Part shown: positions 35,011 to 48,465 of the stretch, piece after piece
Position numbering within the stretch: the stretch's first letter is position 1
How the letters are laid out: each line of letters starts with the position of its first letter
Origin: Tridacna crocea
Lineage: Eukaryota > Mollusca > Bivalvia > Cardiida > Cardiidae
DNA: 64,000 nucleotides
Direction of reading: 5' to 3'
Assembly: GCA_943736015.1 (NCBI GenBank)
Contig: OX031071.1
Location: forward strand, 31,032,619-31,096,618
Notes under the pieces: generated by a model
Database searches by the model: none
The model's input: the letters and a program-made list of their open reading frames with translations, nothing else
Told to the model about the DNA's origin: nothing
Made by a program: the position numbers and the translations under genes

Positions 35011-36210
35011 AATACTATACTGTAACAGCTACTTGTAGACCTATCACTCACAGTTAATGGTTGCAACAGAGATGCCAACCCTATAGGACACTTACGCGGA
35101 ATCTTGAAAGCTTTTCTCAGGAATTTAAGGACATTTTCCGGAATACCATATGTACACTGTTATGTAGATATGATACTCAGTGACCTGTTTTCAGAATATT
35201 CTGGAACCATGAAGAACATATATTGGTTTTTCCATTGCGGTTATTTTTAGAATCAGGCTGTTTACAAATCGATGATGTAATCTTTCTAAAAAAGACTAAT
35301 CCAGACGTTCCAATCTGATATAAATAGGAATGAGTTACTTGGTGATTTTGGATTTTGAAGTTAGACTTGTGGCTTGGAGGATATAGAATTAGTGAAAAGT
35401 GTTGGATTTAACTAGGGACATACATCTCGAGGGTTCGGCGCAAAACTATCGTAACTAACATTTTTTACGAAATCCACTTTTTTGCATTATTACATGTATT
35501 TTTCACAACCGCATCATGTAAAAAAATTTAATGGCAAAATACCAACAAATAAAAATTGTGCAAAGAAAGTGCGATACTATTGTAAGTGATTATGACAAAT
35601 TTTGTAATTGTAATACTATCGTAAGTGCACTTACCATACTTTTGCATTTTAAAATATTATATGTGATACATAAAAATGATTTGCAATACTATCGTAAATG
35701 CAGTTACCATATTGTCATTTATGTCAAAACTTGACTTTTAGCAACATAGTATTGATTTTTTTAAAGAGAAAATAAGTAACTGAATTACTTCCAACAAATG
35801 GCATCATTGATACACTGGTTTGTGAGGTCATCTTATTTGAATTTTGGCTAAATATGTCACAAGGATTATTGCATGAGAATTTGCCACATTTGAAAAAAAA
35901 AATGAATGTCTGTGGTGTATAACCTACTTTAAGCAGAAATTTCCCTAATATCATGTTAGAATATGAACAATGATTTAGAAAAGGTAATTCAATTTTGTCT
36001 GCAAATATAGACTGTTTGGTCATTTTGACACAATGTAGGCAAATCCTTGATCTAAACAAAACAAGCATGACACTACAAGAGAATATTTAGTATGGTTTTG
36101 AACATTATAAATCAACAGAAAAATCCAATCATTCAGCTTACCACTGAAAATCACTAATAAGGTGCATTCATTGTTTGTTAATTGAAATACCTTATTCAAC
36201 CAACAAGAAA

Positions 36211-36297
36211 CTAGTGACAATATAGTTTTCTGAGGTGCACATTGTACACATGCATAGTGACAATATAGTTTTCTGAGGTGCACATTACACATGCATC
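36211..36297. repeat. ~45-bp tandem duplication
   Basis: 'agtgacaatatagttttctg' plus 'aggtgcacatt' occurs twice in succession. Confidence 0.9.
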
Positions 36298-37047
36298 ATT
36301 TGATTATTTGATTACCGGTATATAATAATACCATTGTAAAATGTAACTCATGTATTTCTTAAAACTCAGAAGTTAAGCTATTCTTTGTAATTGGAGTATT
36401 GTATTGTATTGTAGAAATGCAAGAACTTCCAGTCAATGATCTCGCATGTTTATGTCAATGAGTATTTTATCTTTTAAAAGATGAATAAAAAGCCACCAAC
36501 ACTAGATCTATCGCTTAATTGGAAAGTTTCACAAACAACAGGGACCTGATCCGGTAATTTTCTTGGTATCTTGTAAATAGATATAGACTATTATTTACTT
36601 ACAATATACCTAATAAATTACTGGATGCAGGCCCGTAGGAACAAGGGGGGCTGGGGGGGCCAATAATTTTGACAATCATGGTAATTGAAATTACCCTTTG
36701 TCGCGGAGAGTTTCAATTGACGTACAATTTTCCAAAATATACGAGTTAGCCCCCCCAATCTTGAATTTCTTCCTACGTACCTGGGATCAAGTCCCTGTGT
36801 CACAAACTATATTTCCAGTTATTCAGACTTGGCAAAATTAGTCACTGAAGTGGTAGAATCATCTTTCTGGCAGCAAATATGACCTAGTCACTCTATTTTA
36901 CATTACATTTAATTACAATGTACTTAAATTTAATGCTAAGACCTTGAAAATGGTTGAAGTTATAATCTATGTAATGCATCTGTTCTAAATCTTTGTAATG
37001 TATCTGTTCAATTAAAAGTCAGATACACTGAGTGATAACAACAAAGA

Positions 37048-37275
37048 TTAACTCTCTACCACACGAGAAAATTTTAGACTGGTCCAAGTTGAAAGCATTT
37101 GCAGATGACAAAATAAAGGTGACTAAAAATAGAAATTTGTTCTGGGAAGGGTAGAAAACACTATGGGAAAAGGAGAAAATGCTGGTTACCAGCATTTTCT
37201 CCTTTTCCCATAGTTTTTTCAAAAGGCTTCTTTCTCAGGGGCGTCAAAAGTAGGGATTGTGTGGTAATGGGTTAA
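37048..37275. mobile_element. TTAA hairpin MITE, intact copy
   Basis: Ends 'ttaactctctaccacacg' and 'gtgtggtaatgggttaa'. The hairpin at about 37157-37213 is near-perfect ('ctatgggaaaaggagaaaat' / 'attttctccttttcccatag'). Confidence 0.95.
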
Positions 37276-40200
37276 AGTTGTAATCTATGTCATGTAAGTA
37301 TCTATTCTATGTAAAGTGTATGTAACAGTGAGCGATAACATTTTGACCATTCTACAGTTTAAAACAAGAAAATTTTTTTATAGAATGTCAGAGTACTTTA
37401 TAACATGCAACTTGGCAGCTTTTGTTTGTCTGCCTGAGCACCTAGCATAAACAGCCTTTCAGACTTTAATACTGGCTAGAGTCTCTCCCATGCCTACCTG
37501 GAGCACATGCCCACTGTGGTTAAAAAGGCAAGGCCCATAGTTTTTCAAACTCAGGAGAGAAATGTCAAAGGAAAACCTTCATGGGTTGTTATGTAATAAA
37601 ATGAATAACTACAAAAATATGATAAGCAAATCCTAATAAAGAAATTAACTTATTCAAGAAAGGAACAGTGGGGCAGGTCTCAGTTCCAAGCATGATTCCT
37701 ACCATAGGAAAGTCTGACTATAAAGCAGGAACTCCTAGCACAAGTCTCAGTTGCTTGAAAACTACTTCATGTTATGAGTAGGTGTAGCTCTAGAGTGAGA
37801 TTTCCTCTAAAGAGGGTGTGATTTGCTCCAGAGTGAGATTTCCTAGAGTGCCCTGGTCTAGAGTTAATGGGAAAACTCAGTCCAAAGCAAGACTTCCTGG
37901 AGAAGTCTAATGCTAGAACACATCTTCCTGGAGCAAATGTCACTCCCAGGCTCTATTGGGAGCAAGTCTCATTCTGGGAAATGTCTACAATACAGTACTA
38001 ACCATGATACTGTCATTGTCTTAATCTTTCTCTTATTGAAAAGGAAGCTGCTTTATATTTCATTTTCTCTATTATTTTCAATTTCACAATGTGGTTGAAC
38101 ATACATGTAAAAGGTAATAACATAAAGTGTAACAACATAAATATAGATATTACACCATAACTGTAATATTCTTGGTACATGTACTTCAGTACAAAAAGGT
38201 AGATTATTTTTATCTGAACAACAAAATTTATTCCATTGTTAGATTTTTAAAAAAATGATTTTTATTCAAGACACGATTGATCATATGACTTTCATACACT
38301 TACATACTAGACTATGAAATATTATATAATAGAATTTATAGATTTTCAGCCATCAGAGAACTCAACTGCAATGCCTTTTTCTTTTAAGTTTTTCAAAATG
38401 CATGTAGATAAAACAAAATAAATACACTTGCTATGAAAGAGAGCATATTAATATCATCATTTTTTTTAGAAAACAAAATTTAACATGAAGCATTGTACTG
38501 ATAGGAAAGAATCTTTGCCAATAGGCCTGCCTACCCTTTAGCCATTTACACCAATACATGAAACTATGCTACTAGTATTTGGCTATTTGTATATGTGTTA
38601 CTTGTTTGGTTTGCATAAAGAATTGTTAGAAACTTGTGGACTCAGGTTGCTATAAATTTTCAGTTGAAGTAAGTGAACCAGTCCTGTGTAATATCTTAAA
38701 AACTGAGTATAGCGAACCTATTCACGCTAACGTTACTCTGTTTCACCAGTAATATCATATGAATACCAGTAGATGTCATTTTTTTTATTCTTAAACAAAT
38801 TGAAAATATCCTGATTTCTTCAAGAATAGCATGGTAACCCTAACAAGGAAGGTTACACAATAAAAGACAGATCTTGTATTGTTGCCTGTCATAAAATTCA
38901 ACTTCTTCAATTTTGTATGTACAGGTTACTACATACTGTATATAATACATGTACATGTATATGTGTACATTACTGAATATTTTCTACCTGTTGCTTGAAA
39001 ACAGCCTATCTTCTTCCAGTTTAGTTTGCAGGTGGGACAGCCATGGTTTAGTCAAATTGCATTTCATGGTTACAGATAATACATGTATTTTGCTCAAATT
39101 AATAAGCATTATGTATGTACTATGATAATTCATACATAACTGCAATGAATTAAAATTCAATCTGGTGTCACCTAAGTAATAGTTTTTCCTGACAGTAAAG
39201 GGCTGGTTTTGTTCTTATAAAACATCTTCTGTTTACTCTGGTTGTGCCATGCATCTCCACAAAGATTTTGATTTTGCAGGCACATCACATTATATATCAT
39301 AACGATGTTACAACATCTGGAATGACTATAATTCAAAAAGATATTTCTACTTATTCTTAGTTGCTAAATTACAAAGTGCACTTTAAAACATAATGTGGAA
39401 GTTTTTCTGAGAAACTGGATTTTTTTTTTTAATGATAAAGCACTAACAGATTAGTTCTAGGTCTGCAACAATAATATATGTACCATTTCTAATGTGTTTT
39501 TAAAAAATATCTGAAAAGGTGATGAATATAGTACAGGTGATATAATTGAACCAACTTGGGAACTACACATAGAATACTTTTCCACCAAGCTGACTTTATG
39601 AAACAGCATGACTGTTTTTTTTTTTTGGTAACATATTATACAGTATTTTCTCATTTTTAGTGATTTTCCTTGTTAACCTTATTTTGATCCTAATATACGT
39701 ACAAAGTGAATATCTTGTGTAATCACAACAATGAAATGTTGCTCTGACATACACATTGATGCACATGTGAGTAAAATAGCCCTCTTTTCTAACAGTCTAC
39801 GTAACAAGATTTTAATGTTTTGTGTGTTTAGGAGTTGTTACAGCAAAAAATAAATCACATGCAATAGTATTGCATAAACTTTTATCTTCAGTACTTAACT
39901 AATATAAGTGCAATACTATAGTAACTGCACTTACGATAGTTTTGCACAAAATTTTATTCTGAAAGTGAACAGTTTTCAGATGCAATACTATAGTAACTGA
40001 CATTTTCATCAAAATCACTTTAACGGTGAATGTCACATCAATATTAACTAGCTATTTATGTAAAGGAGTAAAAATAATACTTGTAGCCAAAAATTTCTGT
40101 AACTTACTTTTAAGACAAAAATTTAGTGAAGTTTTTATGCGTTCCTGTAAAATTTTAAAAAATACAGTTACGATAGTATTGCGCCGAACCCTCGATCTGT

Positions 40201-40689
40201 ACTTTGGAATTATTTGTTATACAGGTTGCTCATATCTACTTGCAAGTAAAATTATTGCTAATTTAGCTTTTAAGAACCAGAAATTTCATTATTTTTGTAA
40301 TCTAAACATAATTCTTAATTTTGAGGGACTTATTCTAATTCTTTTTCTAAGATTAAGAATCGTCAAAATTTCATTCAAACTTAACTCTTATTGTACTCTT
40401 TTGTCTTTATTCATTAATAAATAGTTAATTGTTAAAGGCTTATTGCTGGTTTACTTTCTTGTTACGTTTGGCTTGTAACAACATGTACTTAAAATATAAT
40501 TTTATTTGTGGATATACCCTTACCAATGACATATGGCCAAAGAGCACAGTACATACCCACTTTCTCCCTTTATTAGATGGCATGAGAACAGGCCACAGAT
40601 TGATATATTTGCTGATAAATTTCCACATGACGTGAAGTCTTTTTGCTGGGGCAGCCCTTTTGTCTATTGATTAGTCCGGTCACAACTAT

Positions 40690-40770
40690 TTTACGATGTA
40701 CTATGAGTACATGAGAAACTTCCGGACAATTTACTATGTACTATGAGTACATGAGAAACTTCCGGACAAA
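40690..40770. repeat. ~41-bp tandem duplication
   Basis: 'atgtactatgagtacatgag' then 'aaacttccggacaa' appears twice. Each unit holds the small palindrome 'tgtactatgagtaca'. Confidence 0.92.
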
Positions 40771-41813
40771 ATACAGTAAACTAGTCCATCAAAAGGAAGC
40801 TACTCGAATTGATTTGTAATCAGGCTACTCTTCCTTGTATAATGAGGAAGTTTATTACTTTCTTTTTTTTTGACACGGTTGAAAATCATTCTTTGTTGGA
40901 ACTTCTTGGAATTTTGATGCCTGAGATTGTAATGCAGATATTAGACTTTAAGATCGTATCATTCCACACAAATCAGAATGATTGGCATCTCTGTTGCAGG
41001 CTAACATAAATGCCCCACAAGTTAACTTGTCACTATAAAAAAAACAAGATCAAAAGGTAATGGCTCTTGTAAGAGCTGACCATCTTTATGAAAACTGCAC
41101 AGGCATAAAGTTCGATTATATGGGTAGTTTCCATTAAAATATCAGCTAAATAAGAAGAAAGTGACGGAGAAGCCAACATAAAATGCAATAACAGATACTC
41201 AGAGAGTTTGGCAACAGATTCCTGTATACCCCTGTCTAATCTTGGGGTAAGCAGGTGGAAGGGGCAGATAAAGAGGATATTTGATTTTTACGGTGAAAGA
41301 TCAAAATTTGTTTCATCAAGTGAACGTCATTATTAATAGTTTCATGAGTGGAAGATCAAAATTTATTTCATCAAAAGAACATCATTCGTAAGATTTCAAC
41401 AGGTGGCAGTGCCAATCATGTTCTCTCAAAATAAATTTCCTTCATTGACAAAAAAAAATATTCTATTCATTTCATGCTTTTCACATGTTCTAAGGGGAAC
41501 TAATCAAAATCCAGTACAATTCTTTTCAGTTATTCCCTGTGGCATACCCCCTCTGCATAGCAACGCATTACAATATTACGTTAAGTGCAACAAATGTGAG
41601 CTAAATTATGTCATATTTCCATCTGGTTGTGAGACAAGTGTATTGTACACGCATAACTAGTGCACTGGAATCACCGGTTGTTCCCACCTTCAACTGGCGA
41701 GTTAGAATATAAAAATTGGTATTTTCACTGGTTGTAGCCATGAAATATCAAAAATAAGATTCACCCATATTTCTCCATAACCTACCAGAAAGAATGAAAT
41801 AAATAATTGGTAT

Positions 41814-42006
41814 TTAACCCATTACCACAGCATCCCTACTTTTGACGCCCCTGAGAAAGTAACCTTTAACCAGCATTTTCTCATTTCTGACAATGTTTTC
41901 TACCCTTCACAAATCCATTTTCAAATTTTCAGTCACATTTATTTTGTTGTCTGCCAATGCTTTCAATTTGGACCAGTCTAAAATATTGTCCTTTCGTAAT
42001 GGGTTA
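41814..42006. mobile_element. TTAA hairpin MITE, one hairpin arm deleted
   Basis: Ends 'ttaacccattaccacagc' and 'gtcctttcgtaatgggttaa'. The left arm of the hairpin is missing ('aagtaacctttaaccagcat'). Confidence 0.88.
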
Positions 42007-42120
42007 AGCATTATAAGAAGATTATAGGCCTAGCTCTAGAAGTAGGCTTTTACAGTAGCAAGAAAAAAGTAAGAACTGTCTTTTTAGAATGATATTACAA
42101 AATTTTATGCAAGTCACTCA

Positions 42121-42280
<160 letters not shown>

Positions 42281-44284
42281 GGGTCTTTATCAGATAAATG
42301 GAAAAAATAACTTCCATCACTTTTTTCCCCAAGAAATACAATTCTGACAGAAAATAATTAAAATTTAGTGCATATTGATGTAGTTCCCATGATAGAGAGA
42401 TATTAAAGATAATATAGAATTAAAAGTATTGGTCATTATTACAAAATGTGATTTTTGATTAAAAAAAGTCATCATTTTTCGGCTCCCCAAAAACGATGTG
42501 TTGGGTATGATATGTCAAAGCCGATCGAGGTGGCGTCCTGTTGAAATTCTCGGTAGCGTGTTCATAATATTTTCGAACTAGAATGATTTTTCTGAATTAT
42601 TCTGTGTTTATTTGACGTTTTTATGTAATTAATTAAATAAAATTCAGTTACCAAAAAACGTTATACGCCGGTTACGCTGTCGGTCAAAAACGCGATTTTT
42701 TTGTGTGATCCGAGACAACGAACTCGTCTCAAATCTGGACAGATTTATTATATCCGTTTCAAAAGCAGTTGTTAAACTGCCGATTAACAGCATTTACTGA
42801 TTGAAAGGGCTTTCTTTCTTCAAAATAAGACCGATTTTTTACAACTACGGTATCTGTCGGTCAACTTCGTAACCTCCAATCAAATCGTCTTATCACGTAA
42901 TGCAAAAGCTTACTCGAGTAAATTTAGCGCTGAACGAACCTGTATCAATACTATCTAGAGGACTACGTCATCAATTTTTGTGATCAAGCTTTCTCGTCGA
43001 TGACAACAAGTGGTCTGTCGGTCAACGTCTTTTCCCCTTGTTACCTCCGTCACATATTCAAAATATTATGTTCTTGTTGTCGCTTGATATCCAATGGTTT
43101 CTTATGCCTATTCTTTTGATAACATTGTTCAACTAAGTCTCGAATTTTGAGAAGAGGTAACACATTTTAGACAAGTTCGATCGGCGGTTACATTTTGACC
43201 GGACGGCGTCTGATGCAGCGTTAGATTTGACTCGATTGTGTTGCCCTGGTATGTCAGAGATAACTGCCGAACAGATATCAGTTGGTTTTAGCAACAAAAT
43301 AGTTGTTCTCTCAATGATAATTATTCCTTTTATTCACTTTTTAAGTAAGTTGTTTGGTTGAATCGAATTTATTGATATCTGCCTGAATCATTCCCCACCT
43401 GCAAAATTTTTGAAATGCCTGTTACATTCTGACATTATTCTGTTTGTATGGAAGTAACAGTTGACTTGGAAAAGTTGTCAATAGGAATATCTAGTCAAAT
43501 TATATTTTCATGAACAAAACAAGTTTTTATTATGAAGAAATTTCCAACAACATTAAAATTCCCAGAATTATTTTATTATTTGTCATTGATTTTTTATTTG
43601 GAGCAAACTCAAGTTTGATCTGACTGTGCAGTCTTATAATGTTCTATTACACTTTGGCTTTTTTTTTTTTTAAATTGATCTTAGATTCATGCAACATCTC
43701 TGATAGTTTGCAATATAGATCTCTCTTCTGACATTATATATTTACCTTTAAACTTTGACAAGCTGTTAATTATCAAAAACTAGGCCTGTACAATAACCAT
43801 CAAAGTTTTTTTGTTGACTCAGAAATTCTTCTGAAATCAAGAAACCACAGCGAAGCATTGTGGCACCTGCATGCAGTACTGGTTATAACCTGGCCTTCTC
43901 ACAACAAAGGATGCATGTATATAATCTGCTTGGACACAAGATATAACATTGAGGCTAATCTAAGTACTTTTTTTTTCATTAATAAGGCTGCCTAGAACTC
44001 AAATTGTGCACAGCATCACAAATTCAGAGTTGAATTTTATCTAATTTTAGCGATCAAGTAGCCATTATAAAGTTCTCTTCAAAGAAGAATGAAGACATCA
44101 GCATATGTTCAAATGAGGGAGCCTTATCTTGGAAACTTTTCAGAGTACAGCAAGGTGACGTCACATACTTCTTCAGTCAAGCCATCAGGTAACATTCTGA
44201 CAAGAGTAGGATTTTGTCTGAATTACACCCATGACCCCCATTTAACTCCATTTTTTTTTGAAAGAATTACTTGAAAGGGGGACA

Positions 44285-44632
44285 TATATTACCAAACAAA
44301 ACCATATTTTTTTGGCCTAGAGAAAAGAAGCCCTTTAAAAACATTGTGGAAAGCAGAGAAAATACTGGTAACCAGCTTTTTCTCAATTTCCCTTAATATT
44401 TTCTAACCTTTTCATGAGAACTTTTCAATTTTAACACTATAACAAGCAATCCTTGGTTTTTAGGACCCTGAGATAGAAGTCCTTTAAAAACATGGTGGGA
44501 AGAGGTACCCAGCCTTTTCTCCTTTTCCCATAATGTTTTCACGCCTTCACCAAACAATTTTTTGTATTTATGTTTAGTTTGTTGTCTGCAAATGCTTCCA
44601 ATTTGGACCAGTCTTAAATTTTGTTACTTTAA
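44285..44632. mobile_element. Two adjacent hairpin-MITE copies, eroded
   Basis: The first core, 'gagaaaatactggtaaccag', is at about 44358; the second, 'gggaagaggtacccagcctt' with 'ttctccttttcccataatg', at about 44500. It ends in the 'gttgtctgcaaatgcttcca' half. Confidence 0.75.
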
Positions 44633-44688
44633 AGTCACATTAATTTTGTCGTCAATTTAGACCAATCCAAATCTTCATTAATCAGGAG

Positions 44689-44850
44689 TTAACTCTTTGC
44701 CAAACAGCCAAATTAAGAGCCTTTGCAGACATTACAACAACACTGCAGAAATTATGATTGCTGTCTTTGATAGGGAAAAAAATTAGTGTTGGAAATGGAG
44801 AAAATACTACTTACTGATATTTTCTCCTTTTCCCATTCATAATAAGTAGT
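44689..44850. mobile_element. Hairpin-MITE copy, right end lost
   Basis: Starts 'ttaactctttgccaaacag'. Hairpin 'gagaaaatactacttactga' with 'tattttctccttttcccat'. Confidence 0.75.
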
Positions 44851-46674
44851 TACTGATGTTCATTTCTCTTATCTTTGAATTACTTGTTGATAGTGCTTTG
44901 ACAAGGCAATTCTAAGTCACCTGTAGATCTACAAGCTATGTTTTGAAGTAGTTATAAGCAAAGTGCTACTATTTTGTCATCTGGGAGAAAAAAATATTCA
45001 TAGCACCACACAAATGACTTCAAATGGATGTTTATGTTGTCTTTAATTCCATACATTTCCTTTTTATCTTTTCAGCTGATGAAAACTTGTAGAATGAAGT
45101 GGATACCAAAGTTTCCAAAGCTCATATTTTTGTTTTGTACTCTGGAACTTGTAGCAGAAAATAAATTAATGTATTCCATGTTTATCTTGCCTTGTCTTTT
45201 ACCAAAAAGTAAGACATACCAGACAACTTTGATACTGTTCATAAATTCATACAGTCTATCATACTGTTAAATCTTAATTTTGATTCATATTTTGTTTTCA
45301 GTAAAAAGGATCTGGTATGTTTTATCCCTGTATCAGAGTATGAGGGGGTCCTGTGTGTCTCAGTTGTAAAGTGTAGGACTTGATACCTGGATCCACTGGG
45401 TTTTTCTTGGGAATGTCATTTGACAAGACACTTCAGAGCCCCAGCCTTGTAGCATTGCAACCCAATGCACTAATTATGTGAGGTGTTGTCATATGGCTTA
45501 AAATGTTGAAAGCAGCATACAGCACCATTCAATCAAGTATCAAGTATGTTTGCCCCAGTACAAGGGTTTGTTAACTTATCATCTTCAGGTTCTACTTGAT
45601 GTGATAGGTTGACCAAATTACTGAACAGAAGAAATTTCCAGCAATAACAGAGTTTCTACCTAAAGTTTCACTTGTTCCAGTATTTCAGGTACACTGAGCA
45701 TAGGCCAGCAGGCTTATGTCATGGCCTGATGTCTGTCATGTATCCCTCTGTCTGTGCCCTTTTCAGCGTATACTTCAACATTTTGTCTTAAATATCGTCT
45801 TCTCTGAAACTACCCATCCAATTTTGATGAAACTTCATAGAAATGTTCCTACCATAGGCCTATTAAAAATTCTAGGAAAAAAAAATCCTTGAAAAACTCT
45901 GGTTGACATGGTAACAGAAATGAAAAATATTGAATTTGTTCGAAAATCTTCTTGTCTTAAACCATAAGGCCTAAGGCTATTACTCTTCAGCTATTTAATT
46001 TTTTGTACATGGCAGACTCAAAGTCCATCAGTCTCTTTAAATATGAAAAAGGACAAGATAAATGGATATGGATGGAATATCAAGTCAGGTGTGACATCCG
46101 TCACCTTTCTTCATTAGTCAATCTGTCAAGTGTAACATCCAAACACATTTATATCTATAAAAGGTTAAATTATGAAATGTATTACAACTATTGCATACTA
46201 TAAGGCAGTCAACCTTAAACAGTAGAAATTTCACTTTTACCAACTTCATAATCAATGCCCTTTCCACAAAGCTGACTTGGTGAAAATGTAAAATGCATTG
46301 GAAAAATTAGCAACATCCGTCACTTTAAGATAAGTCTCAAAAAGGAGAGATAAGAATCCCTCCTTAGCCAAATATTTGTTTTAAAGAAATACCACTTCTT
46401 TAACTATTTAATTAAAAGCGTATGTATACAAATAACAAAACTTACAATGTCATATAATGCACATAATATATTGACAAGGTAACTTCCATCACATTTGATA
46501 GGCCATAATTAATCGTTCATAACTTTTATAAAAAATCACAAACTATCTTTTTTTTGCCAATTTATGAAACTTTAGTGAATATTTTACCAGTATAAAGCAA
46601 AAAAAATGCCAAAATAAGATTTAGAAAATTTAAGTGTGATGGAGGTTATTTTTTCCATTTATCCGATAAAGGCC

Positions 46675-47284
46675 CCTATCCAAACAGAAAGCATTTGCAG
46701 ACAACAATTTCAATTTGGCTCAAATGGTGCAATTGTTTATTGATAGGGTAGACAACATTGTGAGAAAGGTTTTCCAAAGGCTTTTTTCCAGGGGTCGTCA
46801 CAAGTCGTCATTGAGTGAAAAAGAGTTAACTCTTTACCATTAAATCCAGACTTTCAACGACACTGAGAATGAAGCCTTTAGAAAAAACAAAATCGGAAAA
46901 GGAGAAAAAAAAAACTGGTGACTAATATTTTTTCCTTTTCCAACAATGTTTTCTACCCTTCCAAAAGCAATCTTCAATTTTTTAGTCACATTCAATGTTT
47001 TGTCTGCAAATACTTTCAATTTGGACCTGTCTGTAATTTTGTCGTTTGGTAAAGAATTAATCCTTTACCACACAATAACGACTTTTAAGGACCCTGAAGA
47101 AGAAACCTTTTGAAAACATTGTGGAAAAGGGAAAAAATGCTGGTGATAGCATGTTTTCCTTTTCCTACAAAGTTTCTTCCCTATGAAAGCAAAGGTGCAC
47201 CATTTAAGCCACTTTGAAATAGTCGTTTGAGAATGTTTTTAAATTATGATAGGTATGAAATTTTGTTGTGTGGCAACGGCTTAA
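46675..47284. mobile_element. Three hairpin MITEs head-to-tail, sharing TTAA boundaries
   Basis: Copy 1 is the right part of the split element (46675-46829). Copy 2 runs 46826-47060 and copy 3 47057-47284. Each junction is one shared ttaa ('aaagagttaactctttacc', 'aaagaattaatcctttacc'). Hairpin cores in copies 2 and 3 are degraded. Confidence 0.82.
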
Positions 47285-47734
47285 ACCCTAACCCGAGGGC
47301 TGTTGAAAAAAGGAATTATTTTGGGAATAGCTGCCATGCTCATCTAAGAATTGATATTTTAATATGACATGTGAATTCTGCTCTTTAAACACAGTGAAGT
47401 GAAAGTATGGTAAAATATGTTATTCTATGTAGAGTGAAGTCATTTCATGTAGAGTGACGTCATTCCGTAAAGTAAGTCATTCAATAAAATATAATCTTCA
47501 TCTACATTTTCACTTTAAGTATGAACTTATTTTTGTCTGGTTTAGAGTACTAATGTTAGAATCAAAATAATCTTCTTTCTATTGTGGTTTATCGTTCAAT
47601 AAACCAATTTGTGAGTTATGAGGCCCAATAAATAAACCACTCGAGCTACGGCCGTTGTGGATTATTTATTGTGCCTCATAACTCACATCTGTGGTTTATA
47701 GAACAATAAACCATGATAGAAAGAGGACTATTTC

Positions 47735-47963
47735 TTAACACTTTACCACACGAGAAAATTTTAGACTGGTCCAAATTGAAAGCATTTGCAGACAACAAAA
47801 TAAAGGTGACTGAAAAATTGTAATTTGTTCTGGGAAGGGTAGAAAACACTGTGGGAAAAGCAGAAAATGCTGGATACCAGCTTTTTCTCCTTTTCCCACA
47901 GCGTTTACAAAAGGTTTCTTTCTCAGGGGCATCAAAAGTAGGGATTGTGTGGTAATGGGTTAA
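47735..47963. mobile_element. TTAA hairpin MITE, intact copy
   Basis: Ends 'ttaacactttaccacacg' and 'gtgtggtaatgggttaa'. Hairpin 'gggaaaagcagaaaatgctg' with 'cagctttttctccttttccc'. Confidence 0.92.
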
Positions 47964-48239
47964 ATAGCATATTCTGCCTGACATTGCAGCAAACAACAAT
48001 TTCTATCATACCACATAGCCGAGTGGCCAACTTATTTTGAAACAGACAGTTAGCTGTATCCTTTCATCTCAAGTAAGCAAGAACAGAACTCCAGATAGAG
48101 GGAGTGACTTTGATTTCAAAATAGAAAATATTACTTAATCTCCATTAAACCCTATGCTGTTAGTACTTACTAAAATCATTACAGTAGCTTAACACAGTTA
48201 GCCTTAATTTACCACAATTGTGCGTACTTTGGATGTAGT

Positions 48240-48465
48240 TTAACCCTTTCCCAAACAACAAATATGGACTCTTCCAAACTGAAAGAGTTTGCAGACGACA
48301 ATTTTAGATTTGGAGAAAATGGCAGAAAGTGCTATAAAAGGGTAGAAAACACTATGGGAAAAGGAGAAATTGCTCGTTATGAGCAATTTCTCCTTTTCCC
48401 ACTGTGTTTTCAAAAGACTTTTGCTGCATATGCGTAAAAACCAGGGCTTGTTTGGGAAAGGGTTA
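48240..48465. mobile_element. TTAA hairpin MITE, second stem subfamily
   Basis: Ends 'ttaaccctttcccaaac' and 'tttgggaaagggtta'. The core 'gagaaattgctcgttatgag' then 'caatttctcc' differs from the main subfamily at matched positions on both arms, so pairing is kept. Confidence 0.92.

Larger units (their letters stand above)
35428..40194. mobile_element. 4.77-kb TIR element with 4-bp target duplication and subterminal repeats
   Basis: Left end 'cgagggttcggcgcaaaact' continuing 'atcgtaact'; the right end read backwards is 'cgagggttcggcgcaatact' continuing 'atcgtaact'. The flanks are atct (35424-35427) and atct (40195-40198), a 4-bp target duplication. Near both ends a motif of the form 'gcaatactatcgtaagtgca' / 'cacttacgatagt' recurs many times (35570-35720 and 39865-40190), as expected for transposase-binding subterminal repeats. 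Inside, a later TTAA MITE sits at 37048-37275 and short tandem duplications at 36211-36297. No transposase ORF is seen, so it is non-autonomous. The superfamily is not assigned. Confidence 0.85.
42281..46674. mobile_element. 4.39-kb TIR element with ~5-bp target duplication inside a MITE
   Basis: Left end 'gggtctttatcagataaatg' continuing 'gaaaaaataacttccatcac'; the right end read backwards is 'ggcctttatcggataaatgg' continuing 'aaaaaataacctccatcac', about 42 bp of inverted repeat. Flanks are cctat (42276-42280) and cctat (46675-46679). Joining the flanks restores a continuous hairpin-MITE half, so the insertion is well defined. The interior is heterogeneous: a CpG-richer part at 42490-43270 with repeated 'ctgtcggtcaa' and 'taacctccgtcac' motifs, and later MITE copies at 44285-44632 and 44689-44850. 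No transposase ORF is seen. Confidence 0.85.
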
